A program made the translations under genes and the position numbers. The notes under the pieces were generated by a model that saw only the letters and a program-made list of their open reading frames with translations, ran no database searches and was not told the DNA's origin. A DNA stretch of 64,000 bases from DASUNQ01 sp035536455 (GTDB taxonomy: Bacteria; Acidobacteriota; Thermoanaerobaculia; Multivoradales; UBA5704): the NCBI GenBank assembly GCA_035536455.1, contig DATLOC010000006.1:62001-126000 (forward strand), given 5' to 3'. Numbering within the stretch: the stretch's first letter is position 1; the number at the start of each line of letters is the position of its first letter. Below, in pieces: positions 16,555 to 25,364 of the stretch.

Positions 16555-17858
16555 TCGCCGACCCCCGTTCGCCCGCCGCGCCGGCGCCCGACGCAGCGCG
16601 CAAGCAGAAGAAGGTGATCGTCCTCTCCGGGGGCGGCGCCAACGGCGCCTACGAGGTCGGTGTCCTCAAGGCCCTGTTGAGCGGCGGCTGCCGCGCTCTC
16701 GGCACCGTCGTGCCGCACGGCTTCTTCGGCACCTCCGTCGGCTCCTACAACGCTTCGTTCATGGTGTCGCAGTGGGACGAGTTCGGGCCGGCCGCGGCCG
16801 CCAACCTGGAGCGGTCGTGGATGGAAGTCCTGGCGGGGGACGCCGGCAGCAACGGCGTCTACCGCCTGCGCGGCGAGCCCACCTACTTCCTGAACCCGGC
16901 GTCCTACCTGCCCAACCCGCTCCGCCCCCTGCTCGAGCTCGGGGTGGACGGCGCCTTCCTTACCTGGCTGGGAATCCAGAGGGGCGTCTACCTCGCGACC
17001 AACGTCAACGAGGAGCTGCGGGAGCGGCTCGCCAACCTGGTCGACTTCTCCTCCCTGATCTCGACCGAGCCCTGGCGCCGGACGATCGAATCGACCATCG
17101 ATTTCTCGGCCATCCGGCGCTGCGATTCGCAGCAGCTCCGGGTCGCCGCCACCAACTGGGCGACCGGCCAGCTGCGCATCTTCAAGAACCACGACATGAC
17201 CGACCGGATGGGACAGATCGCGGTGCTGGCCTCGAGCGCCATTCCCGGCGTCCTGCCGGTCGTGATGGTGGGGGCGGAGCCCTACGTCGACGGCAGCGTG
17301 CTGATGAACACGCCGCTGCGGCCGGCCATGGACGAGGGCGCGGACGTTATGTACGTGGTCTACCTGGACCCCAACGTCGCCTCGATCCCGCTCAGCACCC
17401 TGTCCAGCACCATCGCCTCCACCTACCGCCTGCAGCAGATCTCCTGGGCGGCGCTGGTCAACGCCGAGGTCGACCGCGCGCGGCGCATCAACCGCGGGCT
17501 CGCCGCGCTGCAGAAGATCCGCAGCGGCGAGCCGATCGAAGGGGCGGTGCGCCAGGAGCTGGCCAAGGGCGCGGCCCTCGTCCTCGGCGGCGACGACATC
17601 GAGACCTACCGGCCGATCACGATCCACCGCTTCAGCCCCGGCGACGACCTGGCGGAGGGCAGCGCCCTGGGCCTGCTCAACCTGAGCCCCGGGCACCTCG
17701 ACGATCTGATCCAGAAGGGGTTCACCGACGCCACGCTGCACAACTGCATCGAACAGGGGTGCGTCCTTCCCGAGCCCGCGCTGCTGGCGGAGAACCCGCT
17801 CGAGAGCTATCTCCCCGGCCGGCTGAACGACCCTCGCACGAAGGCTCGAAAGCGCTAA
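16551..17858 (+). CDS. Patatin-like phospholipase, second copy
   Basis: 435 residues; ATG overlaps the upstream stop. The motifs are VLSGGGANGAYEVGVLKALL (oxyanion hole), FGTSVGSYNA (GxSxG nucleophile) and VDGSVLMNTP (catalytic Asp, with DGS replacing the commoner DGA/DGG). It is collinear with the patatin at 11231, including the 'YRPITIHRFSPGDDL' / 'YRQLTIHTYRPREDL' segment and similar C-terminal Cys-containing ends. No signal peptide. The paired lipases bracket the DinB, oxidase and SRPBCC genes. Confidence 0.9.
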   Translation: MIADPRSPAAPAPDAARKQKKVIVLSGGGANGAYEVGVLKALLSGGCRALGTVVPHGFFGTSVGSYNASFMVSQWDEFGPAAAANLERSWMEVLAGDAGSNGVYRLRGEPTYFLNPASYLPNPLRPLLELGVDGAFLTWLGIQRGVYLATNVNEELRERLANLVDFSSLISTEPWRRTIESTIDFSAIRRCDSQQLRVAATNWATGQLRIFKNHDMTDRMGQIAVLASSAIPGVLPVVMVGAEPYVDGSVLMNTPLRPAMDEGADVMYVVYLDPNVASIPLSTLSSTIASTYRLQQISWAALVNAEVDRARRINRGLAALQKIRSGEPIEGAVRQELAKGAALVLGGDDIETYRPITIHRFSPGDDLAEGSALGLLNLSPGHLDDLIQKGFTDATLHNCIEQGCVLPEPALLAENPLESYLPGRLNDPRTKARKR

Positions 17859-17886
17859 GATAGAGCCAAACCGAGGAGGGCCGAAA

Positions 17887-19230
17887 ATGCCGAAGAGACT
17901 GCTCGTCCTGGGTGCCTGCGCGGTCATGGCGCTGCTGCTCGTGCCGCCGGCGCCGGCGGGCAACGGTCACCTGCTCCACGGCGTCGGCGCGGTCAACAGC
18001 TCTCTCGGAGGGTCCGGCACCGGCCAGCCGTTCGAGGTGCTCGGGGCCCTGCACTCCAACCCCGCGCTGCTGACGCAGCTCGACGACTTCAAGGTGGGCA
18101 TCAGCGCCGAGGTCTTCACCGACGACCTCAGCGTGACGACGACCAACGGCGCCGGCGCCAAACACACCACGGACTCCGGCGGCGAGCCCGGAGTGCTGCC
18201 GGCGCTGGGCTGGTCGTACCACCGGCCGGGGGCCAAGACGGCCGTCGGTTTCGGCCTGCTCGCCGTCGCCGGCTTCAGGACCAACTTCCCCGCCGATTCC
18301 GCCAGCCTGCTGCTGGCGCCGCCGCCGGCGGGCTTCGGCCGGCTGGCCACCGACCTGGCGATCACCAAGATCCCGCTCGCGGTGGCCTGGGAGGTGAACC
18401 CGCAGCTCTCCCTCGGCGCCTCGCTCAACCTCTATCAGGGGAGCCTGGTCATCCAGCCGCTACCGGTGGTGACGCCAGACTGCTTCCCGGCCGTGCCGCC
18501 GCTGAGCGCGCACCCCGAGCGCTGCTTCCGCCCGGGCACCTCCGGGCAGGTCGCCTCCTACGCCCTCGGGCTGCAGCTCGGGCTCTACTACGAGATCAAC
18601 CCGGCGTGGAGCCTGGGGTTTTCCTACACGACGGAGCAGGACTTCTACGACTACAAGTGGAACTCCAACCACGCCAACCCGAACATCACGGTCGGACCGA
18701 ACGCCTTCGGCGCCCCACGCCGCGTCGGCATCGACATCGACGGCCCGCCCATCGCCTCGCTCGGCATCGGCTGGCGGCCGAACCCGCAGTGGAAGGTCGC
18801 CCTCGACGGCCGCTGGGTCGGCTACAAGGGCACCGAGGGGATCGGCGGCAACGGCGGCATCAACCAGGACCTCCAGCTCGTCAGCATCGGCTGGCAAGAC
18901 ATCCTGATCGGCATGCTCGGGGCGGAGCTCCAAGTCAACCCCAACCTGCGGCTGCGCGGCGGGCTGAACTTCAACGAGAGCCCCATCGAGCCCGCGCTCA
19001 CCCTGAACAGCGGCGGCACGCCCTCGGTCTTCGAGCAGCACTACACCCTCGGCGCGAGCCTCGCCGTGCACCCGAACCTCGACCTCGACTTCGGCTTCTA
19101 CTACACGCCGGAGAACGAGAAGACCGGCCCGATCGTCACCGGCCCCGGGACGCAGCTCCCGGCGCCGGTGGACATCACGCTGCGCAACTCGATCGTCTCC
19201 GGGCTCGCCGCCTTCTCGTTCCACTTCTAG
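17887..19230 (+). CDS. FadL/OmpP1-like outer-membrane hydrophobic-compound channel
   Basis: 447 residues with GAGGAGGG (17872-17879) before ATG 17887. A signal peptide (MPKRLLVLGACAVMALLLVP, Ala-rich cleavage region near residue 25) is followed by 'GTGQPFEVLGALHSNPALLT', reminiscent of the FadL N-terminal segment with its conserved NPA. The rest shows alternating amphipathic strands and ends in the outer-membrane signature '...AAFSFHF' with terminal Phe. FadL proteins import long-chain fatty acids or hydrocarbons. As the last gene of the run, with a 28-base gap, it supports an uptake role for the hydrophobic substrate of this locus. Confidence 0.82.
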   Translation: MPKRLLVLGACAVMALLLVPPAPAGNGHLLHGVGAVNSSLGGSGTGQPFEVLGALHSNPALLTQLDDFKVGISAEVFTDDLSVTTTNGAGAKHTTDSGGEPGVLPALGWSYHRPGAKTAVGFGLLAVAGFRTNFPADSASLLLAPPPAGFGRLATDLAITKIPLAVAWEVNPQLSLGASLNLYQGSLVIQPLPVVTPDCFPAVPPLSAHPERCFRPGTSGQVASYALGLQLGLYYEINPAWSLGFSYTTEQDFYDYKWNSNHANPNITVGPNAFGAPRRVGIDIDGPPIASLGIGWRPNPQWKVALDGRWVGYKGTEGIGGNGGINQDLQLVSIGWQDILIGMLGAELQVNPNLRLRGGLNFNESPIEPALTLNSGGTPSVFEQHYTLGASLAVHPNLDLDFGFYYTPENEKTGPIVTGPGTQLPAPVDITLRNSIVSGLAAFSFHF

Positions 19231-19239
19231 GCGGGAGGG

Positions 19240-20256
19240 TCAGCCGTATCCGAGCTTGTCTTTCGCCGCCGCGATCGCCTCGTCGTTGCCTTCGACGCTG
19301 AGCTTCTCGCGCTCGGCGCCGCGCCCCGGCGGGTAGAAGCTCTCGCGGTACATCGGGTAGCACTCGCTGCGCAGGTGGGCAAGCGTCTGGTGGCCGCGGC
19401 GAACCGCGCGCTCGTGGCGCAGGGCGTCGATGTCCACCGGGCCGACGACGATCTTCTCCCCCGGCCCCGGATCGGCCTGGGCGAGCACGCGCCCCTCGAA
19501 GTCGACGACCATGCTGCCGCCGGGCCAGGAGAACGGGGGGTAGTGGGCGAGGCTCGCCGCCTGGTTGGAGGCGACGACGTAGGCCACGTTCTCGAGCGCG
19601 CGGCAGCGGTTGACCACCGTCCACCAGTCCATCGGCGGCGTCGCCCCCCAGGGGTCCATGTAGGCCGAGACCCGGATCAGCACCTCGGCGCCGTTGGCGG
19701 TGAGCTGGCGCAGCGCCTCCGGGAAGAGCCAGTCGTAGCAGATGGCGACGCCGAGCTTGCCGATCGGCGTGTCGACGACCGGAAACATCTCCTCGTCGTA
19801 CCCCGGCAGGTCGTGCGGGCTGGCGTGCACCTCCCAGGGGATCCAGGGGTTGACCTTGCGGTACTTGCTGAGGATCCCTTCGGGACCGATCAGGCAGGTG
19901 GTGTTGAAGACGACACCCGGCCAGCGCTCGTCGCTCTCGAGGAAGCTCCCGGTCTGGACGTAGACCCCGTACTCCCGCGCCTTCTCGACGTAGCGCTCGG
20001 TGTGCTCGTTGGGGACCGGGAGGGCGAGCTTGTCCAGCAGCTCGCGGGCAGTCGGGTAGACCGGCGCCGCGTGCGCGAACTCGGGGAAGACCACCAGCTT
20101 GACCGGCAGGAAGGGGGCGTAGCCCTCGACCGCCTGGGCGATCATCGCCAGCATGCGGTCGGTGTGGGGCTTGATGCCGCCGCGGTCGGCGGGGTTGCCG
20201 AAGTCGGTCTGGCAGGCGGCGGCGGCGTAGCGGAGTCTCCCGTCCATGGCGGGCAC
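19240..20256 (-). CDS. Nitrilase-superfamily carbon-nitrogen hydrolase
   Basis: 338 residues on the minus strand, convergent with the FadL-like gene (9 bases between stops). The Glu-Lys-Cys triad is visible: Glu in VVFPEFAHA, Lys in SKYRKVNPW and Cys in VAICYDWLFPE. The length fits an amidase of the nitrilase superfamily, and no fused domain is present. Substrate not predictable. The start at 20256 (MPAMDGRL) or 20247 (MDGRL) cannot be separated. It is divergent from the CRTAC1 gene at 20327 with about 70 bases between them. Confidence 0.9.
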   Translation of the reverse strand: MPAMDGRLRYAAAACQTDFGNPADRGGIKPHTDRMLAMIAQAVEGYAPFLPVKLVVFPEFAHAAPVYPTARELLDKLALPVPNEHTERYVEKAREYGVYVQTGSFLESDERWPGVVFNTTCLIGPEGILSKYRKVNPWIPWEVHASPHDLPGYDEEMFPVVDTPIGKLGVAICYDWLFPEALRQLTANGAEVLIRVSAYMDPWGATPPMDWWTVVNRCRALENVAYVVASNQAASLAHYPPFSWPGGSMVVDFEGRVLAQADPGPGEKIVVGPVDIDALRHERAVRRGHQTLAHLRSECYPMYRESFYPPGRGAEREKLSVEGNDEAIAAAKDKLGYG

Positions 20257-20326
20257 GATATACCGGCCCTGGACGGCGGCGCGGCCGGTGGTTAAAATGC
20301 TTAGGTACTTCGGCTAACCCCGACGC

Positions 20327-22786
20327 ATGCTGCCGCTGCCCGCCGAGCCTGAGGAGTTCCCGCCCTTCGAGGAGGCGCCGGAGGTGCGCCCCGAGGCGCC
20401 GCCGCGCCGCCGCCGGCGAGCGCCCTGGGTCGCCGTTCTCGCCTTCGTTGCGCTTGCGGCTTCCTGCTGGGCACTCCTCGCGCACGCCGAGCGGCGCGGG
20501 CGCCGCTTCTTCGCGACCGGCCGCGGGCTGGTCGCGGTCCTCGGCGAGGTCGGGCAGGCGCTCCAGGCGCGCAACCTGGCGGGCGTGGCGGAGCACTACG
20601 CCCCCGGCTACCGCGGCCGGCCGTTGGGCCTCACCCGCCTCCTGCCGGTGGACGAGAAGGACGGCGTCGCCACCCTCCGCTGGGCGCCGGCGGCGGGGAC
20701 GGCAGGCCGCGCGGCGGCGCTCGCCGAGTGGCGGGACTACCTCGCGCGCCTGGAGCGCATCGAGGAGGTCGGCGTCCACCTCCACCGCGTCGAGAGTTGG
20801 AGCGACCCGCGGGACCTGCGCGCGGTCATGCGCTTCGAGCTGCTGGGCACGAGCGGCGGCCGGCCGGTCATCGACCGCGCCCTGGTGCGCGCCCGCTTCA
20901 CCGCCGCGGACGGACGCCCGGCGCTGGTCGAAGCGACCCTGGTCGAAGGGGAGCGGGTGGCCGGCGGCCGGCCGCACTTCGCCGACGTCGGACCGGCGGC
21001 CGGGATCGCCTTCCGCAACCGCTACTACCCCGGCTTCCTGAACCAGCCGCTCCGCTTCGGCATGATCCGCTACGGCCCCGGCGGCATCACCGCCGCCGAC
21101 TTCGACAACGACGGCCTCTACGACCTCTTCGTCCCCGACGGCGTCGAGTCGCGCCTCTTCCGCAACACCGGCGACGGCCGCTTCGCCGACGTCACCGCCG
21201 CCGCCGGCCTGGCCGGCCTCGACGGCGCCTCGGTCGGGCTCTTCGCCGACATCGACGGCGACGGCTGGCGCGACCTCTTCGTCAGCCGCACCTTCCGGCC
21301 CAACCAGCTCTTCCTGAGCCGCGGCCGGGACGCCGCCGGGCAGGTGCGCTTCGCGGACGCCACCGCCCGCTCTGGCCTCGGCGCCGACTGCTGCACCACC
21401 GTCGCCTCCTTCGCCGACTATGACCTCGACGGCGACCTCGACCTCTACGTCGGCCGCTACCTCGATCCGCGCACCAAGATCCCCACCACCTTCTACGCCC
21501 GCAACGGCGAGCCCAACCAGCTCTACCGCAACGACGGCGGCGGCCGCTTCACCAACGTCACGGCGGCGGCGGGCGTGGGGGAGACCGGCCTCGGTCTGGG
21601 CTCGGTGTGGGGGGACTATGACGACGACGGCGACCCCGACCTCTACGCCGTCAACGACTTCGGCCGCAGCACCCTCTACCGCAACGACGGCGACGACGGC
21701 TCCGGCCGCGTCGCCTTCAGGGACGTGACGGTTGACGCCGGCACCCTCGCCTACGGCGCCGGCATGAGCGCCTCCTTCGGCGACTACGACAACGACGGCC
21801 TCTTCGACCTCTACGTGGCCGACATTCGCTCCGAGCACGCCTGGTTCGCCGAGGCCCCGACCGTGGCGCGCTACATGGCCAACTCCTTCCGCCAGGGGGC
21901 GTGGCGGACCGACATGCCGCTCTACTTCGAGATCTTCCGCCAGTCGGGCTTCGGCTTCGTCGGGGTGTTCCAGAAGATGGCTTCGGGCAACACGCTGCTG
22001 CGCAACCGCGGCGGCGGCCGCTTCGAGGACGTCACCTGGGACGCCGGCGCCAACCCGCTCGGCTGGTTCTGGGGCTCCGGCTTCTACGACTTCGACAACG
22101 ACGGCTGGCAGGACATCTACAGCGCCAACGGCTGGGTCTACGGCCAAAAGGGCACCGAGATCGAGCTGGAGTTCCTCGACCAGGTGGTGGGGGACCAGCG
22201 GACTTACAAGAGCGGTCGCCTCTTCGACCCCGCCTCCTTCCGCGGCCGCTCCTGGCACGGCTGGGAGCGCAACCGCCACCTGCGCAACCTGGGGCCGGGG
22301 CGCGACGGCCGCGTGCGATTCCGCGAGATCGGCCGCGCCGCCGGCACCGACCTGCTGCGCAACAGCCGCGGCATCGCCGTGGCCGACTTCTGGAACCGCG
22401 GCGCCCTCGACATCGCGGTGGCGGCCAGCACCGACCGCCACGCGCTTCTGCGCAACCAGCTCGCGACGCCGCGGAACTGGCTGCAGGTGGAGCTGGTGGG
22501 CACGCGCTCGAACCGCGACGCGGTGGGGGCGCGGGTGACGGCGCGCGCCGGCGGCATCACCCAGAGCCGCGAGGTCGTGCTCGGGGACGGCTACGGCTCG
22601 CAGAACGCCCTGCGCCTGCACTTCGGCCTCGGCGGCGCGGCGGCGGTGGACGAGCTAATCGTGCGCTGGCCGGCCTCCGGCATCGTGCAGCGCTTCCGCG
22701 GCGTCGCCGGCAACCGTATCGTCGAGATCACCGAAGGCGCCGACCGGCTGGTCGAGAAGCGTTACCCGGCGCGGCCGGCGTCGTAG
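20327..22786 (+). CDS. CRTAC1 family protein (FG-GAP/VCBS repeats plus ASPIC/UnbV), membrane-anchored
   Basis: 819 residues. A cytoplasmic Pro/Arg-rich N-terminus precedes one transmembrane segment (about residues 35-55, WVAVLAFVALAASCWALL), so the body is periplasmic or outside. A ~150-residue region comes before the propeller, whose calcium-type repeats are explicit: DFDNDGLYDLF, DIDGDGWRDLF, DYDLDGDLDLY, DYDDDGDPDLY, DYDNDGLFDLY, DFDNDGWQDIY. The C-terminal ASPIC/UnbV domain starts at GTRSNRDAVGARV and includes GYGSQNALRLHFGLG and VRWPASG. It is the first of a CRTAC1 series but diverges from the two that follow. Function is unknown; an adhesion or carbohydrate-binding propeller is the family expectation. 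Confidence 0.88.
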   Translation: MLPLPAEPEEFPPFEEAPEVRPEAPPRRRRRAPWVAVLAFVALAASCWALLAHAERRGRRFFATGRGLVAVLGEVGQALQARNLAGVAEHYAPGYRGRPLGLTRLLPVDEKDGVATLRWAPAAGTAGRAAALAEWRDYLARLERIEEVGVHLHRVESWSDPRDLRAVMRFELLGTSGGRPVIDRALVRARFTAADGRPALVEATLVEGERVAGGRPHFADVGPAAGIAFRNRYYPGFLNQPLRFGMIRYGPGGITAADFDNDGLYDLFVPDGVESRLFRNTGDGRFADVTAAAGLAGLDGASVGLFADIDGDGWRDLFVSRTFRPNQLFLSRGRDAAGQVRFADATARSGLGADCCTTVASFADYDLDGDLDLYVGRYLDPRTKIPTTFYARNGEPNQLYRNDGGGRFTNVTAAAGVGETGLGLGSVWGDYDDDGDPDLYAVNDFGRSTLYRNDGDDGSGRVAFRDVTVDAGTLAYGAGMSASFGDYDNDGLFDLYVADIRSEHAWFAEAPTVARYMANSFRQGAWRTDMPLYFEIFRQSGFGFVGVFQKMASGNTLLRNRGGGRFEDVTWDAGANPLGWFWGSGFYDFDNDGWQDIYSANGWVYGQKGTEIELEFLDQVVGDQRTYKSGRLFDPASFRGRSWHGWERNRHLRNLGPGRDGRVRFREIGRAAGTDLLRNSRGIAVADFWNRGALDIAVAASTDRHALLRNQLATPRNWLQVELVGTRSNRDAVGARVTARAGGITQSREVVLGDGYGSQNALRLHFGLGGAAAVDELIVRWPASGIVQRFRGVAGNRIVEITEGADRLVEKRYPARPAS

Positions 22787-22836
22787 GCTCGGTTGTCGGT
22801 TTGCAGCTCCGTTCTTCAGGGAGGAGCCGTCGCGCG

Positions 22837-24651
22837 ATGGGGGCCGCCTGGGGTCGATCGTTGGTCGCCGTCGCCGGCCTCGGCGCCTGCGTGAGCCTCG
22901 CCGTCGCCGGCCAGGAAGCCGCCGCGCCCGCCGCGTCGTGGTTCGAGGAGGTCGCCGCGGCGGCCGGCATCACCTCGCGGCACACCAATCGCGCCTTCGA
23001 GAACCCCTACGCCGAGATCATGTCCGGCTACACCGCCTTGGGCGCCGCGGTGGCGGTGGGCGACTTCGACGGCGACGGCTGGGAGGACCTCTTCGTCACC
23101 GACTCGGCCGCCGGCGCACCCAACCACCTCTACCGCAACCTGAGCGGCGAGCGCGGGCGGCTGGCCTTTGCCGACGTGGCGCGGACGGCGGGGGTGGCGG
23201 CGGGCAACGACGCCCGCAACGCCACCACCGACGCCCTCTGGCTCGACTACGACGGCGACGGCCGCCAGGACCTCTTCGTCGCCCGCTGCGGGCGGAGCCT
23301 GCTCTTCCGCAACGAGGGGCGCGGCCGCTTCCGCGAGGTGACGCGCGAGGCCGGGCTCGACGCCCACGCCAACGCCCTCGCCGCCCTCGCCTTCGACGCC
23401 GACCGCGACGGCCGCCTCGACCTCCTCGTGGGCTCCTACTTCCAGCCGGTCGACCTCTTCCAGCCGCAGACGCCGCGCTTCTTCCCCGAGAGCTTCGAGA
23501 CCGCCCAGAACGGCGGCGGCGTGACCTTCTACCGCAACCTGGGGCCGGACGCGGCCGGCCGCGTGCGCTTCGCCGATGAGACCGCCGCCGCCGGCCTCGT
23601 GCAGAGCGGCTGGACCCTCGACCTCGGTCACGGCGACGCCGACGGCGACGGCGACGAAGACCTCTACGTCGCCTGCGACTTCGGCACCGACCGCCTCTTC
23701 GTCAACGACAGCCGGCCGGGGGCGCCGCGCTTCCGCGACGTCACCGCGAGCGCTCTCGGCATCGACACCAAGAAGGGGATGAACGCCGAGTGGGGGGACT
23801 ACGACGGCGACGGCCGGCCGGACGTCTACGTCACCAACATCACCGACGACTACATGCGCGAGGGCAACTTCCTCTGGCACAACGACGGCCCGGCGCCGGA
23901 CGGCGGCGGCCCGCGCTTCACCGACGTCTCTCGCGAGACCGGCACCCACGACACCGGGTGGGGCTGGGGAGGGAAGTTCCTCGACTACGACAACGACGGC
24001 CGGCTCGACCTCTTCGTGGTCAACGGCTGGGTGTCGGCGGGGACGGAGAGCTACGTGCCGCTGATCTTCGAGATGATCCTGCGCGAGGGGGTGGACCTGG
24101 CCGACGTGCGCAACTGGCCGCCGATGGGGGAGCGCAGCCTCTCCGGCTATCAGCGCGACCGCCTCTTCCACAACCAGGGCGGGGCCTTCCGCGACGAGGC
24201 GCCGCGCCACGGGCTCGACTCGCAGCTCGACGGCCGCGGCGTGGCGGTCGCCGACCTCGACCGCGACGGCCGCCAGGACCTCTTCGTGGCCAACGCCAAC
24301 GCCGCGCCGCACCTCTACCGCAACCGCCTGCCGACCGGCGCCCGCTGGGTGGCCTTCCAGCTCGAGGGGAGGCGCTCGAACCGCGACGCGGTGGGAGCGC
24401 GCCTGGCGCTCACCGCCGGCGGCCGGCGGCTGGTGCGCTGGCTGGACGGCGGCAACGGCTTCGCCGGCCAGAGCAGCCGGCGGGTCCACTTCGGGCTCGG
24501 CGCGGCCGAGCGGGCCGAGGCGCTGGAGGTGCAGTGGCCGTCCGGCGAGCGGCAGCGCTTCGCCGGCTTCGCCGCCGGGCGCCTCTACCGGATCGTCGAA
24601 GGGGAGCCGGAGCTGCAGGCTCTGCCCGCGGCGCAGGAGAGCAAACGATGA
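22837..24651 (+). CDS. Secreted CRTAC1 family protein (FG-GAP plus ASPIC/UnbV)
   Basis: 604 residues; ATG 22837 with AGGGAGGAG upstream gives an N-terminal signal peptide (SLVAVAGLGACVSLAVAG). It starts the mature part with 'WFEEVAAAAGITSRH', the usual CRTAC1 opening. Propeller repeats: DFDGDGWEDLF, DYDGDGRQDLF, DADRDGRLDLL, DADGDGDEDLY, DYDGDGRPDVY, DYDNDGRLDLF, DLDRDGRQDLF. The ASPIC/UnbV C-terminus contains GRRSNRDAVGARLAL and GNGFAGQSSRRVHFGLG. It is a close paralogue of the protein at 25349 (shared DTKKGMN and YVTNITDDYMRE). It overlaps the TPR gene by ATGA. Confidence 0.9.
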   Translation: MGAAWGRSLVAVAGLGACVSLAVAGQEAAAPAASWFEEVAAAAGITSRHTNRAFENPYAEIMSGYTALGAAVAVGDFDGDGWEDLFVTDSAAGAPNHLYRNLSGERGRLAFADVARTAGVAAGNDARNATTDALWLDYDGDGRQDLFVARCGRSLLFRNEGRGRFREVTREAGLDAHANALAALAFDADRDGRLDLLVGSYFQPVDLFQPQTPRFFPESFETAQNGGGVTFYRNLGPDAAGRVRFADETAAAGLVQSGWTLDLGHGDADGDGDEDLYVACDFGTDRLFVNDSRPGAPRFRDVTASALGIDTKKGMNAEWGDYDGDGRPDVYVTNITDDYMREGNFLWHNDGPAPDGGGPRFTDVSRETGTHDTGWGWGGKFLDYDNDGRLDLFVVNGWVSAGTESYVPLIFEMILREGVDLADVRNWPPMGERSLSGYQRDRLFHNQGGAFRDEAPRHGLDSQLDGRGVAVADLDRDGRQDLFVANANAAPHLYRNRLPTGARWVAFQLEGRRSNRDAVGARLALTAGGRRLVRWLDGGNGFAGQSSRRVHFGLGAAERAEALEVQWPSGERQRFAGFAAGRLYRIVEGEPELQALPAAQESKR

Positions 24652-25364
24652 GACACGACGCTTTACGCGGCGCCGCGGCGCTCCTCCTGTGGGGGGCGCT
24701 CGCACCCGTTGCCGCGGCCGACACGCCCCCGGCGCTGGCCCAGCTCGAGCAGGCGGTCGCCGCCGCTCCCGACAGCCCGCGGCCCTCGAGCGACTACCGC
24801 ATGGCGGTCATCAAGGCCGGCGAGTACGACCGCGCCATCGCGTTCTTCGAGCGCCTGGTCGCTGCCCACCCGAAGTCGGCCAACGCCTGGCTCAACTACG
24901 GCTACGCCTACGTCGACAAGATCCCGGCGGCGGGGGCGATCAGCCGCGTCATCCTGGCCAACCATTCGCTCGAGAAGTTCACCAAGTCGATCGAGCTGCA
25001 ACGCGCCTGGCTCGCCCTCTACACGCGCGGCAACAGCTATCTCTACTGGCCGCCGATCTTCGGCAAGGGGGCGCTGGCGGTCGCCGACCTGGAGGAAGCG
25101 CTGGCGCTGGTCAAGCGCGAGCCCAAGCGGCGCCCGGTGCACGCCCGGGTCTACGTCGCGCTCGGAGACGCCTACTGGCGGACCGAGCAGCCGGAGAAGG
25201 CGCGGGCGGTGTGGCGCGAGGGGACGGCGCTTTTCCCCAACACGCCGCAGCTCCAGGCCCGTCTCGCCCGCGACGGCGAGGAGCTCTCGACCTACATCTA
25301 CGACCAGCTCGACTCCAACGAGCGGGTGGACACCAGCCTGGCGCCGCTGTGGGCCGAGCCCTGA
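24648..25364 (+). CDS. Secreted TPR-repeat protein between CRTAC1 genes
   Basis: 238 residues; the ATG overlaps the upstream stop. A signal peptide (ALRGAAALLLWGALAPVAAA) is followed by TPR-like helices: 'AGEYDRAIAFFERLVAAHPKSANAWLNYGYAYV' region (about residues 55-90) and 'ARVYVALGDAYWRTEQPEKA' further on. TPR proteins form protein-protein contacts. Its placement, coupled to CRTAC1 genes on both sides and overlapping the next by 16 bases, makes it a likely periplasmic partner of those propellers. Confidence 0.85.
   Translation: MRHDALRGAAALLLWGALAPVAAADTPPALAQLEQAVAAAPDSPRPSSDYRMAVIKAGEYDRAIAFFERLVAAHPKSANAWLNYGYAYVDKIPAAGAISRVILANHSLEKFTKSIELQRAWLALYTRGNSYLYWPPIFGKGALAVADLEEALALVKREPKRRPVHARVYVALGDAYWRTEQPEKARAVWREGTALFPNTPQLQARLARDGEELSTYIYDQLDSNERVDTSLAPLWAEP

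Noticed and set aside
19175..22621. 1148-codon minus-strand frame across the CRTAC1 gene
   Set aside because: Antisense shadow of the calcium-loop repeats; the nitrilase gene in another minus frame and the CRTAC1 gene explain the region.
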